DNA from: Bradyrhizobium sp. ORS 278
GTDB taxonomy: Bacteria; Pseudomonadota; Alphaproteobacteria; Rhizobiales; Xanthobacteraceae
Direction of reading: 5' to 3'
Length of the DNA: 64,000 nucleotides
NCBI RefSeq assembly: GCF_000026145.1
Contig: NC_009445.1
Coordinates: 1,798,001 to 1,862,000, forward strand
The notes below the pieces were generated by a model. The model was not told the DNA's origin, did not search any database, and saw only the letters and a program-made list of their open reading frames with translations. The stretch's first letter is position 1, and each line of letters starts with the position of its first letter. This document shows, one piece after another, positions 27,641 through 35,953 of this stretch. The position numbers and the translations under genes were made by a program.

Positions 27641-29934
27641 ATACACATGTGAAGAACGCCGCGGGCGAGCGCATCGCCAGCCACAGCCCTGATCTCAGCC
27701 GCCGCTCCTTCCTGGTCGGCACCGCCGCCACCGGCCTCGTGCTCGGCTATGCCGGCCTCGCCGATTCCGCGCTCGCCGCGACCACGCCCTCGGCCTTCGA
27801 GCCGACCGTGTGGTACTCGATCGCACCCGATGGTCTGGTCACCGTGACCTGCGGCAAGGCCGACATGGGCCAGCACATTGCCTCCACCATGGCGCAGATC
27901 ATCTGCGAGGAGCTCGGGGCGGCCTGGAAGGACATGCGCGTCCAGCTCGCCTCCAACGATCCGAAGTTCAACGACCCCGTGCTCGGCGCCCAGATCACCG
28001 GCGGCAGCTGGAGCACGATGATGAACTTCGACGCCATGAGCCGCGCCGGCGCTGCCGGACGCATCGCGCTCACCGAAGCCGCTGCGACCGCGATGGGCGT
28101 GCCGGCCAAGGAGCTCGTGGTGCGCGACGGCGTCGTGATGCATCCGAAGACCAAGAAGCAGATGAGCTATGCCGAGATCGTCAAGAGCGGCAAGATCACC
28201 AAGAGCTTCACGCCCGACGAGCTCAAGGCGATCACGCTGAAGACGCCCGATCAATACACCATGATCGGCGTCTCGGTGCCGCAGCTCGACATCCCGTCGA
28301 AGACCAACGGCACCGCGAAGTACGGCATCGATACGATGCTGCCGGGCATGGTCTACGGCAAGGTGGTCACGCCACCGGTCCGTTTCGGCGCGACAGTGAA
28401 GTCGGTGGATGACTCGGAGGCCAAGAAGGTCCCGGGCTTCATCAAGGCGGTCACGCTCGATGACAAGACCGGCTCCACGTCAGGGTGGGTGGTCGCAGTT
28501 GCCAACACCTATGCCAATGCCAGGAAGGCGGCGGATGCGCTGAAGATCAGCTACGACAACGGCCCGTACGCCAATGTCAGCACCGCGAGCATCCTCGCCG
28601 AGGCCAAGACGCTTCAGGCCCAGGATGACTCCGGACAGTTCTTCGTCAAGGACGGCGATGCCACGGCCGCGCTGTCCGGTGCGGCCAAGGTGCTGGAGGC
28701 GGAGTACACCACCAGCATCAACATCCACGCGCCGCTGGAGCCGATGAACGCGACCGCCGAGTTCAAGGGCGACATCCTGCACATCTACTCCGGCAACCAG
28801 TTCGCGACCCGCTCCGGCGCGATCGCGGCCGGTGCCGCCGGGATCGACCCGAAATATGTCGTGATGCACCAGGCCTGGCTCGGCGGCGGCTTCGGCCGCA
28901 GGCTCGATGCCGACATGATGGTGCCGGCGGTGCAGGCGGCCAAGGCCGTCGGCAAGCCGGTCAAGGTGATCTACTCCCGCGAGAACGACATGACGATGGA
29001 CTACTCGCGGCCGCTCACCTACCAGAAGGTCAAGGCGGGGCTCGACAGCGACGGCAAGCTGATCGCGCTCAGCCACGACGTCGTCTCGGCCTGGCCGACG
29101 GCGCGCTGGGGCATCCCGGACTTCCTGACGCCCTCGGTCGACAAGAAGGGCCCGCTGGACTCGTTCACGGTCAACGGCGCCGACTTCTTCTACACCGTGC
29201 CCAACCATCATGTGCGCGCGATCAAGAACGAGCTCGCGCATAATGCGACGCCGTCGGGGCAGCTCCGCTCGGTGGCGCCGGGTTGGACGTTCTGGGCGGT
29301 CGAGAGCATGATCGACGAGATCGCGGCCGCGTCGGGTCAGGACCCGGCCCAGTTCCGCATCGCGCTGCTCGACGGCAAGGGCAAGAACGATGGCGGCGCG
29401 CAGCGGCTGTGCAACACGCTGCTCGCGGCGATGGGCCTGTCAGGCTATGGCGCCAAGAAGCTGCCGAAGGGCGAGGGCATGGGCGTCGCCTGCGTGTCGT
29501 CGCAGGAGCGCGCGACCGCGAGCTGGACGGCGTGCGTCGCCCATGTCGCGGTCGCCGACAACGGCGCGGTCACGGTGAAGAAGCTCACCGTGGCGACCGA
29601 TGTCGGCACGCAGGTGCATCCCGACAACATCCGCGCCCAGGTCGAGGGCGCGGCGCTGTGGGGCCTGTCGCTGGCGATGTACGAGAAGGCGACGCTGAAG
29701 GACGGCGGCATCGAGCAGACCAACTTCGACAGCTACACGCCGCTGCGCATGAGTCAGGTGCCGGAGGTCGCGATCGCCGTGATCGCCAATGGCGAGAAGG
29801 CGACCGGCGTCGGCGAGCCCGCGGTGACCGTGGTCGCGCCTGCGCTCGGCAACGCCATCTACAACGCCTGCGGCGCCCGGCTGCGGTCGCTGCCGATCAC
29901 GGCGGAGGCGGTGAAGGCGGCGATGAAGGCCTAG
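27637..29934 (+). CDS. Molybdenum aldehyde oxidoreductase, Mo-cofactor subunit (IorB-like), Tat-exported
   Basis: A 765-residue molybdopterin-binding subunit of the isoquinoline 1-oxidoreductase beta/aldehyde dehydrogenase type. A Tat signal SRRSFLVG is at residues 25-32, so the complex is periplasmic. Mo-cofactor region motifs include [15 protein letters not shown] near residue 412, and the catalytic Glu is in the C-terminal TGVGEPAVT. Following a PQQ alcohol dehydrogenase, the natural role would be oxidation of the product aldehyde to the acid. That substrate link is inferred from context. No cytochrome subunit gene follows directly. Confidence 0.92.
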   Translation: MNTHVKNAAGERIASHSPDLSRRSFLVGTAATGLVLGYAGLADSALAATTPSAFEPTVWYSIAPDGLVTVTCGKADMGQHIASTMAQIICEELGAAWKDMRVQLASNDPKFNDPVLGAQITGGSWSTMMNFDAMSRAGAAGRIALTEAAATAMGVPAKELVVRDGVVMHPKTKKQMSYAEIVKSGKITKSFTPDELKAITLKTPDQYTMIGVSVPQLDIPSKTNGTAKYGIDTMLPGMVYGKVVTPPVRFGATVKSVDDSEAKKVPGFIKAVTLDDKTGSTSGWVVAVANTYANARKAADALKISYDNGPYANVSTASILAEAKTLQAQDDSGQFFVKDGDATAALSGAAKVLEAEYTTSINIHAPLEPMNATAEFKGDILHIYSGNQFATRSGAIAAGAAGIDPKYVVMHQAWLGGGFGRRLDADMMVPAVQAAKAVGKPVKVIYSRENDMTMDYSRPLTYQKVKAGLDSDGKLIALSHDVVSAWPTARWGIPDFLTPSVDKKGPLDSFTVNGADFFYTVPNHHVRAIKNELAHNATPSGQLRSVAPGWTFWAVESMIDEIAAASGQDPAQFRIALLDGKGKNDGGAQRLCNTLLAAMGLSGYGAKKLPKGEGMGVACVSSQERATASWTACVAHVAVADNGAVTVKKLTVATDVGTQVHPDNIRAQVEGAALWGLSLAMYEKATLKDGGIEQTNFDSYTPLRMSQVPEVAIAVIANGEKATGVGEPAVTVVAPALGNAIYNACGARLRSLPITAEAVKAAMKA

Positions 29935-29946
29935 CACACACAAGCA

Positions 29947-29972
29947 GGGTGGGGCGGTCCGCCGCTCCACCC
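29947..29972 (+). terminator. GC-rich hairpin after the aldehyde oxidoreductase
   Basis: GGGTGGGGCGG pairs with CCGCTCCACCC with one mismatch across a short loop, beginning 13 bp after the stop codon. The downstream T content is low, so it is a weak intrinsic terminator candidate or an RNA 3'-end stabiliser. Confidence 0.45.
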
Positions 29973-30108
29973 CTCCATGGTTCTATTCAGAGCTCTTCGT
30001 TTGCGCTGCCACCACTTCTGCTTGGCATTACACACGAATTACCTGCCTTGAATCTAGGCTTATTAGTGGGATGAGCCTAACTCGTTGATTGCTCCGCCAC
30101 CCTCCGCA

Positions 30109-30277
30109 GTCGTCCCGGACGAGCGCGCAACGCGCGCGCCGATCCGCGACCCATAACCCCAGGAGGATGCGCGTGGCACGATGGTCGACCGACTTCCCGA
30201 TGCCACGACGGCCGCGGAGTAGGTCCTGGGTCGGCGCTCGCTAACAACTGACGCGTTGGCGGCTTGCCCGGGACGAC
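30109..30277. repeat. Dispersed repeat element with GTCGTCCCGG inverted ends, copy A (169 bp)
   Basis: The element starts GTCGTCCCGG and ends CCGGGACGAC, a perfect 10-bp terminal inverted repeat. The interior includes GACCCATAACCCCAGG, also found with one change in copy B (55009-55161). The right end (30259-30277) matches the reverse complement of a solo half-element at 55859-55877. It fills most of the 493-bp gap between the aldehyde oxidoreductase and the TRAP operon. Elements of this style are common in Bradyrhizobium and Rhodopseudomonas intergenic DNA. Confidence 0.75.
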
Positions 30278-30345
30278 ACATCTGGTGTGACGGTTAGGTA
30301 TTTGGACCGTTTTCGGGCCGTCCTCTCACGTTTTAGGTCCTCGAG

Positions 30346-30386
30346 AAAATCCACTTGCTTTGAATTCGAATTCCGAATACGAATTC
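30346..30386 (+). promoter_or_regulatory. Promoter with embedded GAATTC-type operator, copy 2
   Basis: Second copy of the 41-bp element at 23032-23072, same strand and layout: AAAATCCAC, TTGC, three variable bases, GAATTCGAATTC, five bases, ACGAATTC. TTGCTT (30355-30360) and TACGAA (30378-30383) are 17 bp apart. It lies 42 bp before the TRAP binding-protein ATG. Only six positions differ from copy 1, three of them the run after TTGC. This implies control by the same regulator. Confidence 0.75.
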
Positions 30387-30427
30387 ATCAGAAGTCGCGA
30401 GAATGCGATCCATATGGGAGAGAGGCC

Positions 30428-31450
30428 ATGCTCAAGGTCAGCCGTCGCGCGTTGTTGACCATTGCTGCCGGCGCCGCCGCCGCTGGCTATGTCTTGAAAA
30501 CCCCCGCCGTTCTGGCGCAGTCCGCGCCACTCAAGCTGAAATTCGGCAACGATCTGCCGGCCGCCCACTCGGTCAATGTGCGGCTGCGCGAGGCGGTCGA
30601 CACGATCACCGCGGAGACCAAGGGGCAGGTCGAGATCAGCCTGTTTCCGAACAATCAACTCGGCAGCGACAGCGACATGATGACTCAGTTGCGCTCCGGC
30701 GCGCTCGAGCTCGCAACCATGCCGGGCACCGTGATGTCGACCTTGATCCCGACCGCATCGCTCACCGGCGTCGGCTTCGCCTTCACCAGCTACGACAAGG
30801 TGTGGGCGGCGATGGACGGCGAGGTCGGCGGCTTCATCCGACGCAACATCGAGAAGGTCGGGCTGGTCCCCTTCGAGAGCGTCTGGGACAACGGCTTTCG
30901 GCAGATCACAACCAGCACCAAGCCGATCAACACGCCGGCCGATCTCGCCAACTTCAAGATCCGTGTGCCGGTCGTGCCGCTGTGGGTCTCCATGTTCTCC
31001 GCCTTTGGCGCCTCGCCGATCAGCGTGCCCTTGAGTGAGGCCTATTCTGCACTGCAGACCAAGATCGCCGATGGCCAGGAGAACCCGCTGGCATTGATCG
31101 AGTCGGCCAAGTTCTACGAGGTGCAGAAGTTCTGCTCGCTGACCAATCACAGCTGGGACGGCTTCTGGCTGCTGTCGAGCGGCAAGATCTGGAAGACGAT
31201 CCCGCAGGACGTGCAGAAGCTGTTGCAGACGACGTTCAATGCGGCCGCCAAGAAGCAACGCGCCGACATCGTCCAGGCCAATGCCGACCTGCAGAAGAGC
31301 CTGGAAGGCAAGGGCCTGACCTTCAACAGGACCGATGCCGAGCTGTTCCAGGCGACGCTCGCCAAGACCAGCTTCTACAAGGACGCCAAGGCCAAGTTCG
31401 GCGACGAGGCGTGGTCGCTGCTGCAGCGCTACGCTGGCAATATCAGCTGA
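30428..31450 (+). CDS. TRAP transporter substrate-binding protein, DctP family
   Basis: A 340-residue periplasmic receptor with a Tat-like N-terminus (SRRALLT, then a hydrophobic stretch ending about VLAQSA). The DctP-family core NFKIRVPVVPLW includes the conserved Arg that binds the substrate carboxylate, followed by FGASPISVPLSEAYSALQTKIADGQE. The ATG at 30428 is preceded by GAGAGAGG. Such receptors bind organic acids, so a carboxylate is expected. It is first in a run of co-directional genes with the permease and acyl-CoA synthetase. Confidence 0.93.
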   Translation: MLKVSRRALLTIAAGAAAAGYVLKTPAVLAQSAPLKLKFGNDLPAAHSVNVRLREAVDTITAETKGQVEISLFPNNQLGSDSDMMTQLRSGALELATMPGTVMSTLIPTASLTGVGFAFTSYDKVWAAMDGEVGGFIRRNIEKVGLVPFESVWDNGFRQITTSTKPINTPADLANFKIRVPVVPLWVSMFSAFGASPISVPLSEAYSALQTKIADGQENPLALIESAKFYEVQKFCSLTNHSWDGFWLLSSGKIWKTIPQDVQKLLQTTFNAAAKKQRADIVQANADLQKSLEGKGLTFNRTDAELFQATLAKTSFYKDAKAKFGDEAWSLLQRYAGNIS

Positions 31451-31478
31451 CCTCAACCCCGGTTGCGGATGTCGGGCC

Positions 31479-33362
31479 ATGACCATGCAGCTCGTTGACC
31501 ACTCCAGTGCAGCCGTCCTTCCCGCAACCGGGCACGCGTCCATCGCACGCGTGCTCGAGCGGGCGCTCGGCGCGGTCGTCTCGACCGCGGCGGCGCTGCT
31601 CGTCGTCGCCGAGATCGGCGTGCTGTTCGCGGGCGTCTGCGCCCGCTACGTCTTCCACAAGCCGCTGATCTGGTCGGACGAGCTCGCCGGCATCCTCTTT
31701 CTGTGGCTCGCCATGCTCGGGGCCGCCGTCGCGTTCCAGCGCGGCGAGCACATGCGCATGACGGCGGCTGTTGGACGGCTGTCGAGCCAGATGCAGTCGT
31801 TCCTCGATGTGCTCGCGATCGCCGCCCCGCTCGCCTTCCTCATCCTCGTCATCGATCCCGCCTATGAGTTCGCCGCCGACGAAGCGATCATCACCACGCC
31901 GGCGCTGGAATTGTCCAACCTTTGGCGCGCGGCGGCGCTGCCGACCGGGCTCGGCATCATGCTGGTCATGGCCGTGCTGCGGCTGTGCACGCTCGGCGAA
32001 TGGAAGCTGGTCGGCGGCGCCGCGCTGCTGATCGGCGCGATCGGCATTGGCTTGTATCTCCTTGGGCCGGCGCTGATCCCGCTCGGCAACCTCAATCTCC
32101 TGATCTTCTTCGTCGGCCTTGTCGCGCTCCTGGTGTTCGCCGCCGTGCCGATCGCCTTCGCCTTCGGCCTCGCCACCTTCGCCTACATCACCTTGACCAC
32201 GAACACGCCGTCGACGGTGGTGATCGGCCGCATGGACGAGGGCATGAGCCATCTCATTCTGCTCTCTGTGCCGCTGTTCGTCTTCCTCGGCCTCCTGATC
32301 GAGATGACCGGCATGGCGCGGGCGATGGTCGGCTTCCTCGCGAGCCTGCTCGGCCATGTCCGCGGCGGCCTGCAATATGTGCTGGTCGCAGCGATGTATC
32401 TCGTCTCCGGCATTTCCGGCTCCAAGGCCGCCGACATGGCCGCGGTCGCGCCGGTGCTGTTTCCGGAAATGGTCAAGCGCGGCGCCAAGCCCGGCGATCT
32501 CGTGGCGCTGTTGTCGGCGACCGGTGCGCAGACCGAGACCATCCCGCCGAGTCTCGTGCTCATCACGATCGGCTCGGTCACCGGCGTGTCGATCGCGGCG
32601 CTGTTCACCGGCGGCCTGCTGCCTGGCCTGGTGCTCGCCTTCATGCTGTGCGTCGTGGTCTGGCAGCGCTATCGCGGCGAGGACCTGTCGCATGTCAGCA
32701 AGGCCAGCCTGGGCATGATCGCGAAGAGCTTCGTCATCGCGCTCCCGGCTGTGGCGCTGCCTTTCATCATCCGCGCTGCCGTGGTCGGCGGCGTCGCGAC
32801 CGCGACCGAAGTCTCGACCATCGGCATCGTCTACTCCGCACTGTGTGGCCTCCTGCTGTATCGCCGCTTCGACTGGCGCCGGCTGGCATCGATGCTGATC
32901 GAGACCGCGGCGCTGTCAGGCGCGATCCTGCTGATCATCGGCGCCGCCACCGGCATGGCCTGGGCGCTGACGCAGTCCGGCTTTTCCACCGCGCTGGCGC
33001 GCTTCATGACCAATCTGCCGGGTGGCGCGCCGATGTTCCTGGCTGTCACCATCGCGGCCTTCATCGTGCTCGGCAGCGTGCTCGAAGGCATCCCGGCGAT
33101 CGTGCTGTTCGGCCCGCTGCTGTTTCCGATCGCCAAGCAGATCGGCATCCACGAGGTGCATTACGCGATGGTGGTGATCCTGGCGATGGGCATCGGCCTG
33201 TTCGCGCCGCCGTTCGGTGTCGGCTACTACGCCGCGTGCGCGATCAGCCGGATTCATCCGGATATGGGGATCAGGCCGATGCTCGGCTACACTCTGGCGC
33301 TGCTGATCGGCACGATCGTGATCGCGGCGGTGCCGTGGTTCTCGATCGGCCTTTTGCACTGA
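31479..33362 (+). CDS. TRAP transporter fused small/large permease (DctQM)
   Basis: A 627-residue membrane protein. Residues about 1-200 form the four-helix DctQ domain (VARYVFHKPLIWSDELAGILFLWLAMLG-type motif) and the remainder the DctM ion-transporter domain, with the SGISGSKAADMAAVAPVLFPEM loop and GLFAPPFGVGYYAACAI near the end. Fused QM permeases are a known architecture. The start is ATG at 31479, with ATG at 31485 as an alternative, after a weak ribosome site. It partners with the receptor encoded 28 bp upstream. Confidence 0.93.
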   Translation: MTMQLVDHSSAAVLPATGHASIARVLERALGAVVSTAAALLVVAEIGVLFAGVCARYVFHKPLIWSDELAGILFLWLAMLGAAVAFQRGEHMRMTAAVGRLSSQMQSFLDVLAIAAPLAFLILVIDPAYEFAADEAIITTPALELSNLWRAAALPTGLGIMLVMAVLRLCTLGEWKLVGGAALLIGAIGIGLYLLGPALIPLGNLNLLIFFVGLVALLVFAAVPIAFAFGLATFAYITLTTNTPSTVVIGRMDEGMSHLILLSVPLFVFLGLLIEMTGMARAMVGFLASLLGHVRGGLQYVLVAAMYLVSGISGSKAADMAAVAPVLFPEMVKRGAKPGDLVALLSATGAQTETIPPSLVLITIGSVTGVSIAALFTGGLLPGLVLAFMLCVVVWQRYRGEDLSHVSKASLGMIAKSFVIALPAVALPFIIRAAVVGGVATATEVSTIGIVYSALCGLLLYRRFDWRRLASMLIETAALSGAILLIIGAATGMAWALTQSGFSTALARFMTNLPGGAPMFLAVTIAAFIVLGSVLEGIPAIVLFGPLLFPIAKQIGIHEVHYAMVVILAMGIGLFAPPFGVGYYAACAISRIHPDMGIRPMLGYTLALLIGTIVIAAVPWFSIGLLH

Positions 33363-33396
33363 TCCTTCGGCATATCAAGAGGTGAGGGGAACGACC

Positions 33397-34947
33397 ATGA
33401 GGGATCTCTTGAATTTCGGCCAGATGCTATCGGCTCACGCGCGCATGTCGCCGGAGCGCACCGGCGCCCGCGACCTCGAGCGCGCGATGAGCTTTTCGCT
33501 CTGGAACGATCGCGCCTGCCGGCTCGCCAACGCGCTGCTCGGACTTGGCCTCGCCAAGGGCGACCGCGTCGCGATCCTGGCCTACAACTGCGTCGAGTGG
33601 TGCGAGATCTATGCGGCCACGGCCAAGGCCGGCCTCGTCGCGCTGCCGATCAATTTCCGCCTCACTGCGCCGGAGGTGCAGTTCATCGTCCAGAACGCCG
33701 AAGCGTCTGCCATCATCGTGCAGGACGATCTCATCGGCCTCGTCGAGGAGGCGCGCAAGGATCTCGGCATTGCGGCCGATCGCTTCATCCATTTCGGCAC
33801 CAAGCCGCGTCCAGCGGGTTATCGCGGCTATGAGGACATCATCGCACAGGCGGCGTCGCGCGAGCCGGACCAGCAGGTTGCGCTGTCCGATCCCTGGACC
33901 TTGATGTACACCTCGGGCACGACCGGCAAGCCGAAGGGCGTGCTGCGCAGCCATCGCAGCGCCGTGCTGCTGTCGATGGTCACCGAGATCGAGCTGAAAC
34001 TGAGCCGCAATGACGGCGCGCTCCTGGTGATGCCGATGTGCCATGCCAACTCGCTGAACTTCTTCGGTGCCTTCGGCTATGTCGGCGGGGTCAACTCGAT
34101 CTATTCGCGCAAGAGTTTTGATCCCGAGCACGCGGTGACGACGCTCGCCGACGGCGGCTCGACCTTCACCTCGCTGGTGCCGACGCACTACATCATGATG
34201 CTCGATCTGCCGCGCGCGATCCGGACGCAGCACGATTTCAGCGCGGTCACCAAGCTGATGATCTCCTCGGCCCCGGCACGCCCGGAGACCAAGCGCGAGG
34301 TGATGGAGATGTTCCCGAAGTCGGGCCTCTACGAGCTCTACGGCGCAACCGAGACAGGCTGGGTGACCATGCTGCATCCGCATGAGCAGTTCACCAAGCT
34401 CGGCTCCGTGGGGCGCGAATGCGTCGGCGCCGCGCCGATCCGCATCCTCGATGAAGCCGGCAACGAGGTGCCGGACGGCGAGGCGGGCGAGCTCTATTCC
34501 TCCAACGCGCACACCTTCGACTGCTACTGGCGCCTGCCTGAAAAGACCAAGGAGGCGTTCCGCGGCGACTATTGCTCGGTCGGCGACATGGCGCGCCGCG
34601 ACGCCGACGGCTACATCCACCTCGCCGACCGCAAGAGCAACATGATCATCTCCGGCGGCGAGAACATTTATCCGTCAGAGGTCGAGGCGCTGGTCGGCGC
34701 GCATCCCGGCGTGAAGGACATCGCGGTGGTCGGCCTGCCCGACGACAAATGGGGCGAGCGCGTTCATGCCGTGATCGTGCCGCGCGACGGCACGACGGTG
34801 AAGGAGTGCGAGCTGGTCGACTGGGCCAAGGAGCGTCTCGCCGGCTTCAAGCGGCCGCGCAGCTACGCATTCATCACCGACAGCGAGATGCCGCGCAATG
34901 CCACCGGCAAGATCCTGCACCGCGAGCTGAAGAAGCGGTTTTCGTAA
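33397..34947 (+). CDS. Acyl-CoA synthetase (AMP-forming)
   Basis: A 516-residue ANL-superfamily enzyme that activates a carboxylic acid to its CoA thioester with ATP. The P-loop-like motif MYTSGTTGKPKG is near residue 171. The adenylation motif YGATETG is near residue 316, the hinge DRKSNMIISGGENIYPSE near residue 415, and the catalytic Lys in NATGKILHRELKK close to the C-terminus. It lies 34 bp after the TRAP permease, so the imported acid is the likely substrate. The acid itself cannot be named from sequence. Confidence 0.93.
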   Translation: MRDLLNFGQMLSAHARMSPERTGARDLERAMSFSLWNDRACRLANALLGLGLAKGDRVAILAYNCVEWCEIYAATAKAGLVALPINFRLTAPEVQFIVQNAEASAIIVQDDLIGLVEEARKDLGIAADRFIHFGTKPRPAGYRGYEDIIAQAASREPDQQVALSDPWTLMYTSGTTGKPKGVLRSHRSAVLLSMVTEIELKLSRNDGALLVMPMCHANSLNFFGAFGYVGGVNSIYSRKSFDPEHAVTTLADGGSTFTSLVPTHYIMMLDLPRAIRTQHDFSAVTKLMISSAPARPETKREVMEMFPKSGLYELYGATETGWVTMLHPHEQFTKLGSVGRECVGAAPIRILDEAGNEVPDGEAGELYSSNAHTFDCYWRLPEKTKEAFRGDYCSVGDMARRDADGYIHLADRKSNMIISGGENIYPSEVEALVGAHPGVKDIAVVGLPDDKWGERVHAVIVPRDGTTVKECELVDWAKERLAGFKRPRSYAFITDSEMPRNATGKILHRELKKRFS

Positions 34948-34989
34948 GGTGAGTGGTTGCGATGTGGTGCGGTCTGATAGATAGCTGCG

Positions 34990-35928
34990 ATGCAGGCCGT
35001 TCTCAACTCCGCTCTTCCCATCTTCGCGCTGATCCTCACGGGGTTCCTGTGCGGCAGGTTCGGTGTGTTCGATCGCACCGCGACCGACAATCTCAACCGC
35101 TTCGCGGTCTATCTGGCGCTGCCGGCACTGATCTTCACGGCGATGTCCAAGATCGGCGTCGAGCAGGTCAGCCAGTTCGGCTTCATCGGTGCCTTCTGCG
35201 GCGGCATCGCCGCGACCTTTGCCACCGGCTTCGTCATCAGCCGGCTGCGCGGCCGCCGCATCGCCAACGCCAGCATCGAGGGACTCGATGCGGGTTACAG
35301 CAATGTCGGCTTCATGGGCATTCCGATGTGCCTCCTGGTGTTCGGCCCGGACAGCGCGCCGGCCTCGATCATCGCGACCTTGTTCACGGCCTGCGTGCTG
35401 TTCCTGTTCGCGATCGTCGTGGTCGAGATGGATCTGCAGAAGGGCGCCACTCTGGGTGCGACGGTCGTGAAGGTCGCACGCTCGCTGCTGACGAGCCCGC
35501 TGTTCATCGCGCCCGTCGCCGGCCTCGCGGTGGGCCTCAGCGGCTTCGCGCTGCCGGCGCCGTTCATGAGCTTCACAAGCTTGCTCGGCGGCGCCGCCTC
35601 GCCGGCGGCGCTGGTCTGCATCGGCTTGTTCCTGGCGCAGGAGCGCGTGGTGACGCACGATGCGACGTCGATTGCGATTCTCGTCTCGCTGAAGCTCGTG
35701 ATGCAGCCGGCGGTGACGGCGCTGCTGGCGTTTCACGTCTTCTCCATGCCGCCGCTGTGGTCGCATTCGGCGGTCATCCTCAGCGCGTTGCCGATCGGCT
35801 CGGGGCCGTTCACGATCGCCAAGCTCCACGGCCTCGAAGCCGGCGTCACCTCCGGCTCGATCCTGGTCTCGCACATCTTCGCCGTCCTCACCGTCTCGCT
35901 GCTCGTAGCCTGGCTCGCGCCGGGCTGA
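34990..35928 (+). CDS. AEC-family permease
   Basis: A 312-residue auxin-efflux-carrier-family protein with about ten hydrophobic helices in two halves. Family-type features are NRFAVYLALPALIF near residue 36, GYSNVGFMGIPM near residue 101, and a second inverted half ending with GVTSGSILVSHIFAVLTV. Bacterial AEC members move malonate, malate and similar acids. It is in the same direction as the acyl-CoA synthetase (42-bp gap) and the ThDP enzyme (25-bp gap), so a second acid or product transporter of the pathway is plausible. Confidence 0.9.
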   Translation: MQAVLNSALPIFALILTGFLCGRFGVFDRTATDNLNRFAVYLALPALIFTAMSKIGVEQVSQFGFIGAFCGGIAATFATGFVISRLRGRRIANASIEGLDAGYSNVGFMGIPMCLLVFGPDSAPASIIATLFTACVLFLFAIVVVEMDLQKGATLGATVVKVARSLLTSPLFIAPVAGLAVGLSGFALPAPFMSFTSLLGGAASPAALVCIGLFLAQERVVTHDATSIAILVSLKLVMQPAVTALLAFHVFSMPPLWSHSAVILSALPIGSGPFTIAKLHGLEAGVTSGSILVSHIFAVLTVSLLVAWLAPG

Positions 35929-35953
35929 TCGCGTTCTCTTCCGGAGTGGTCCG

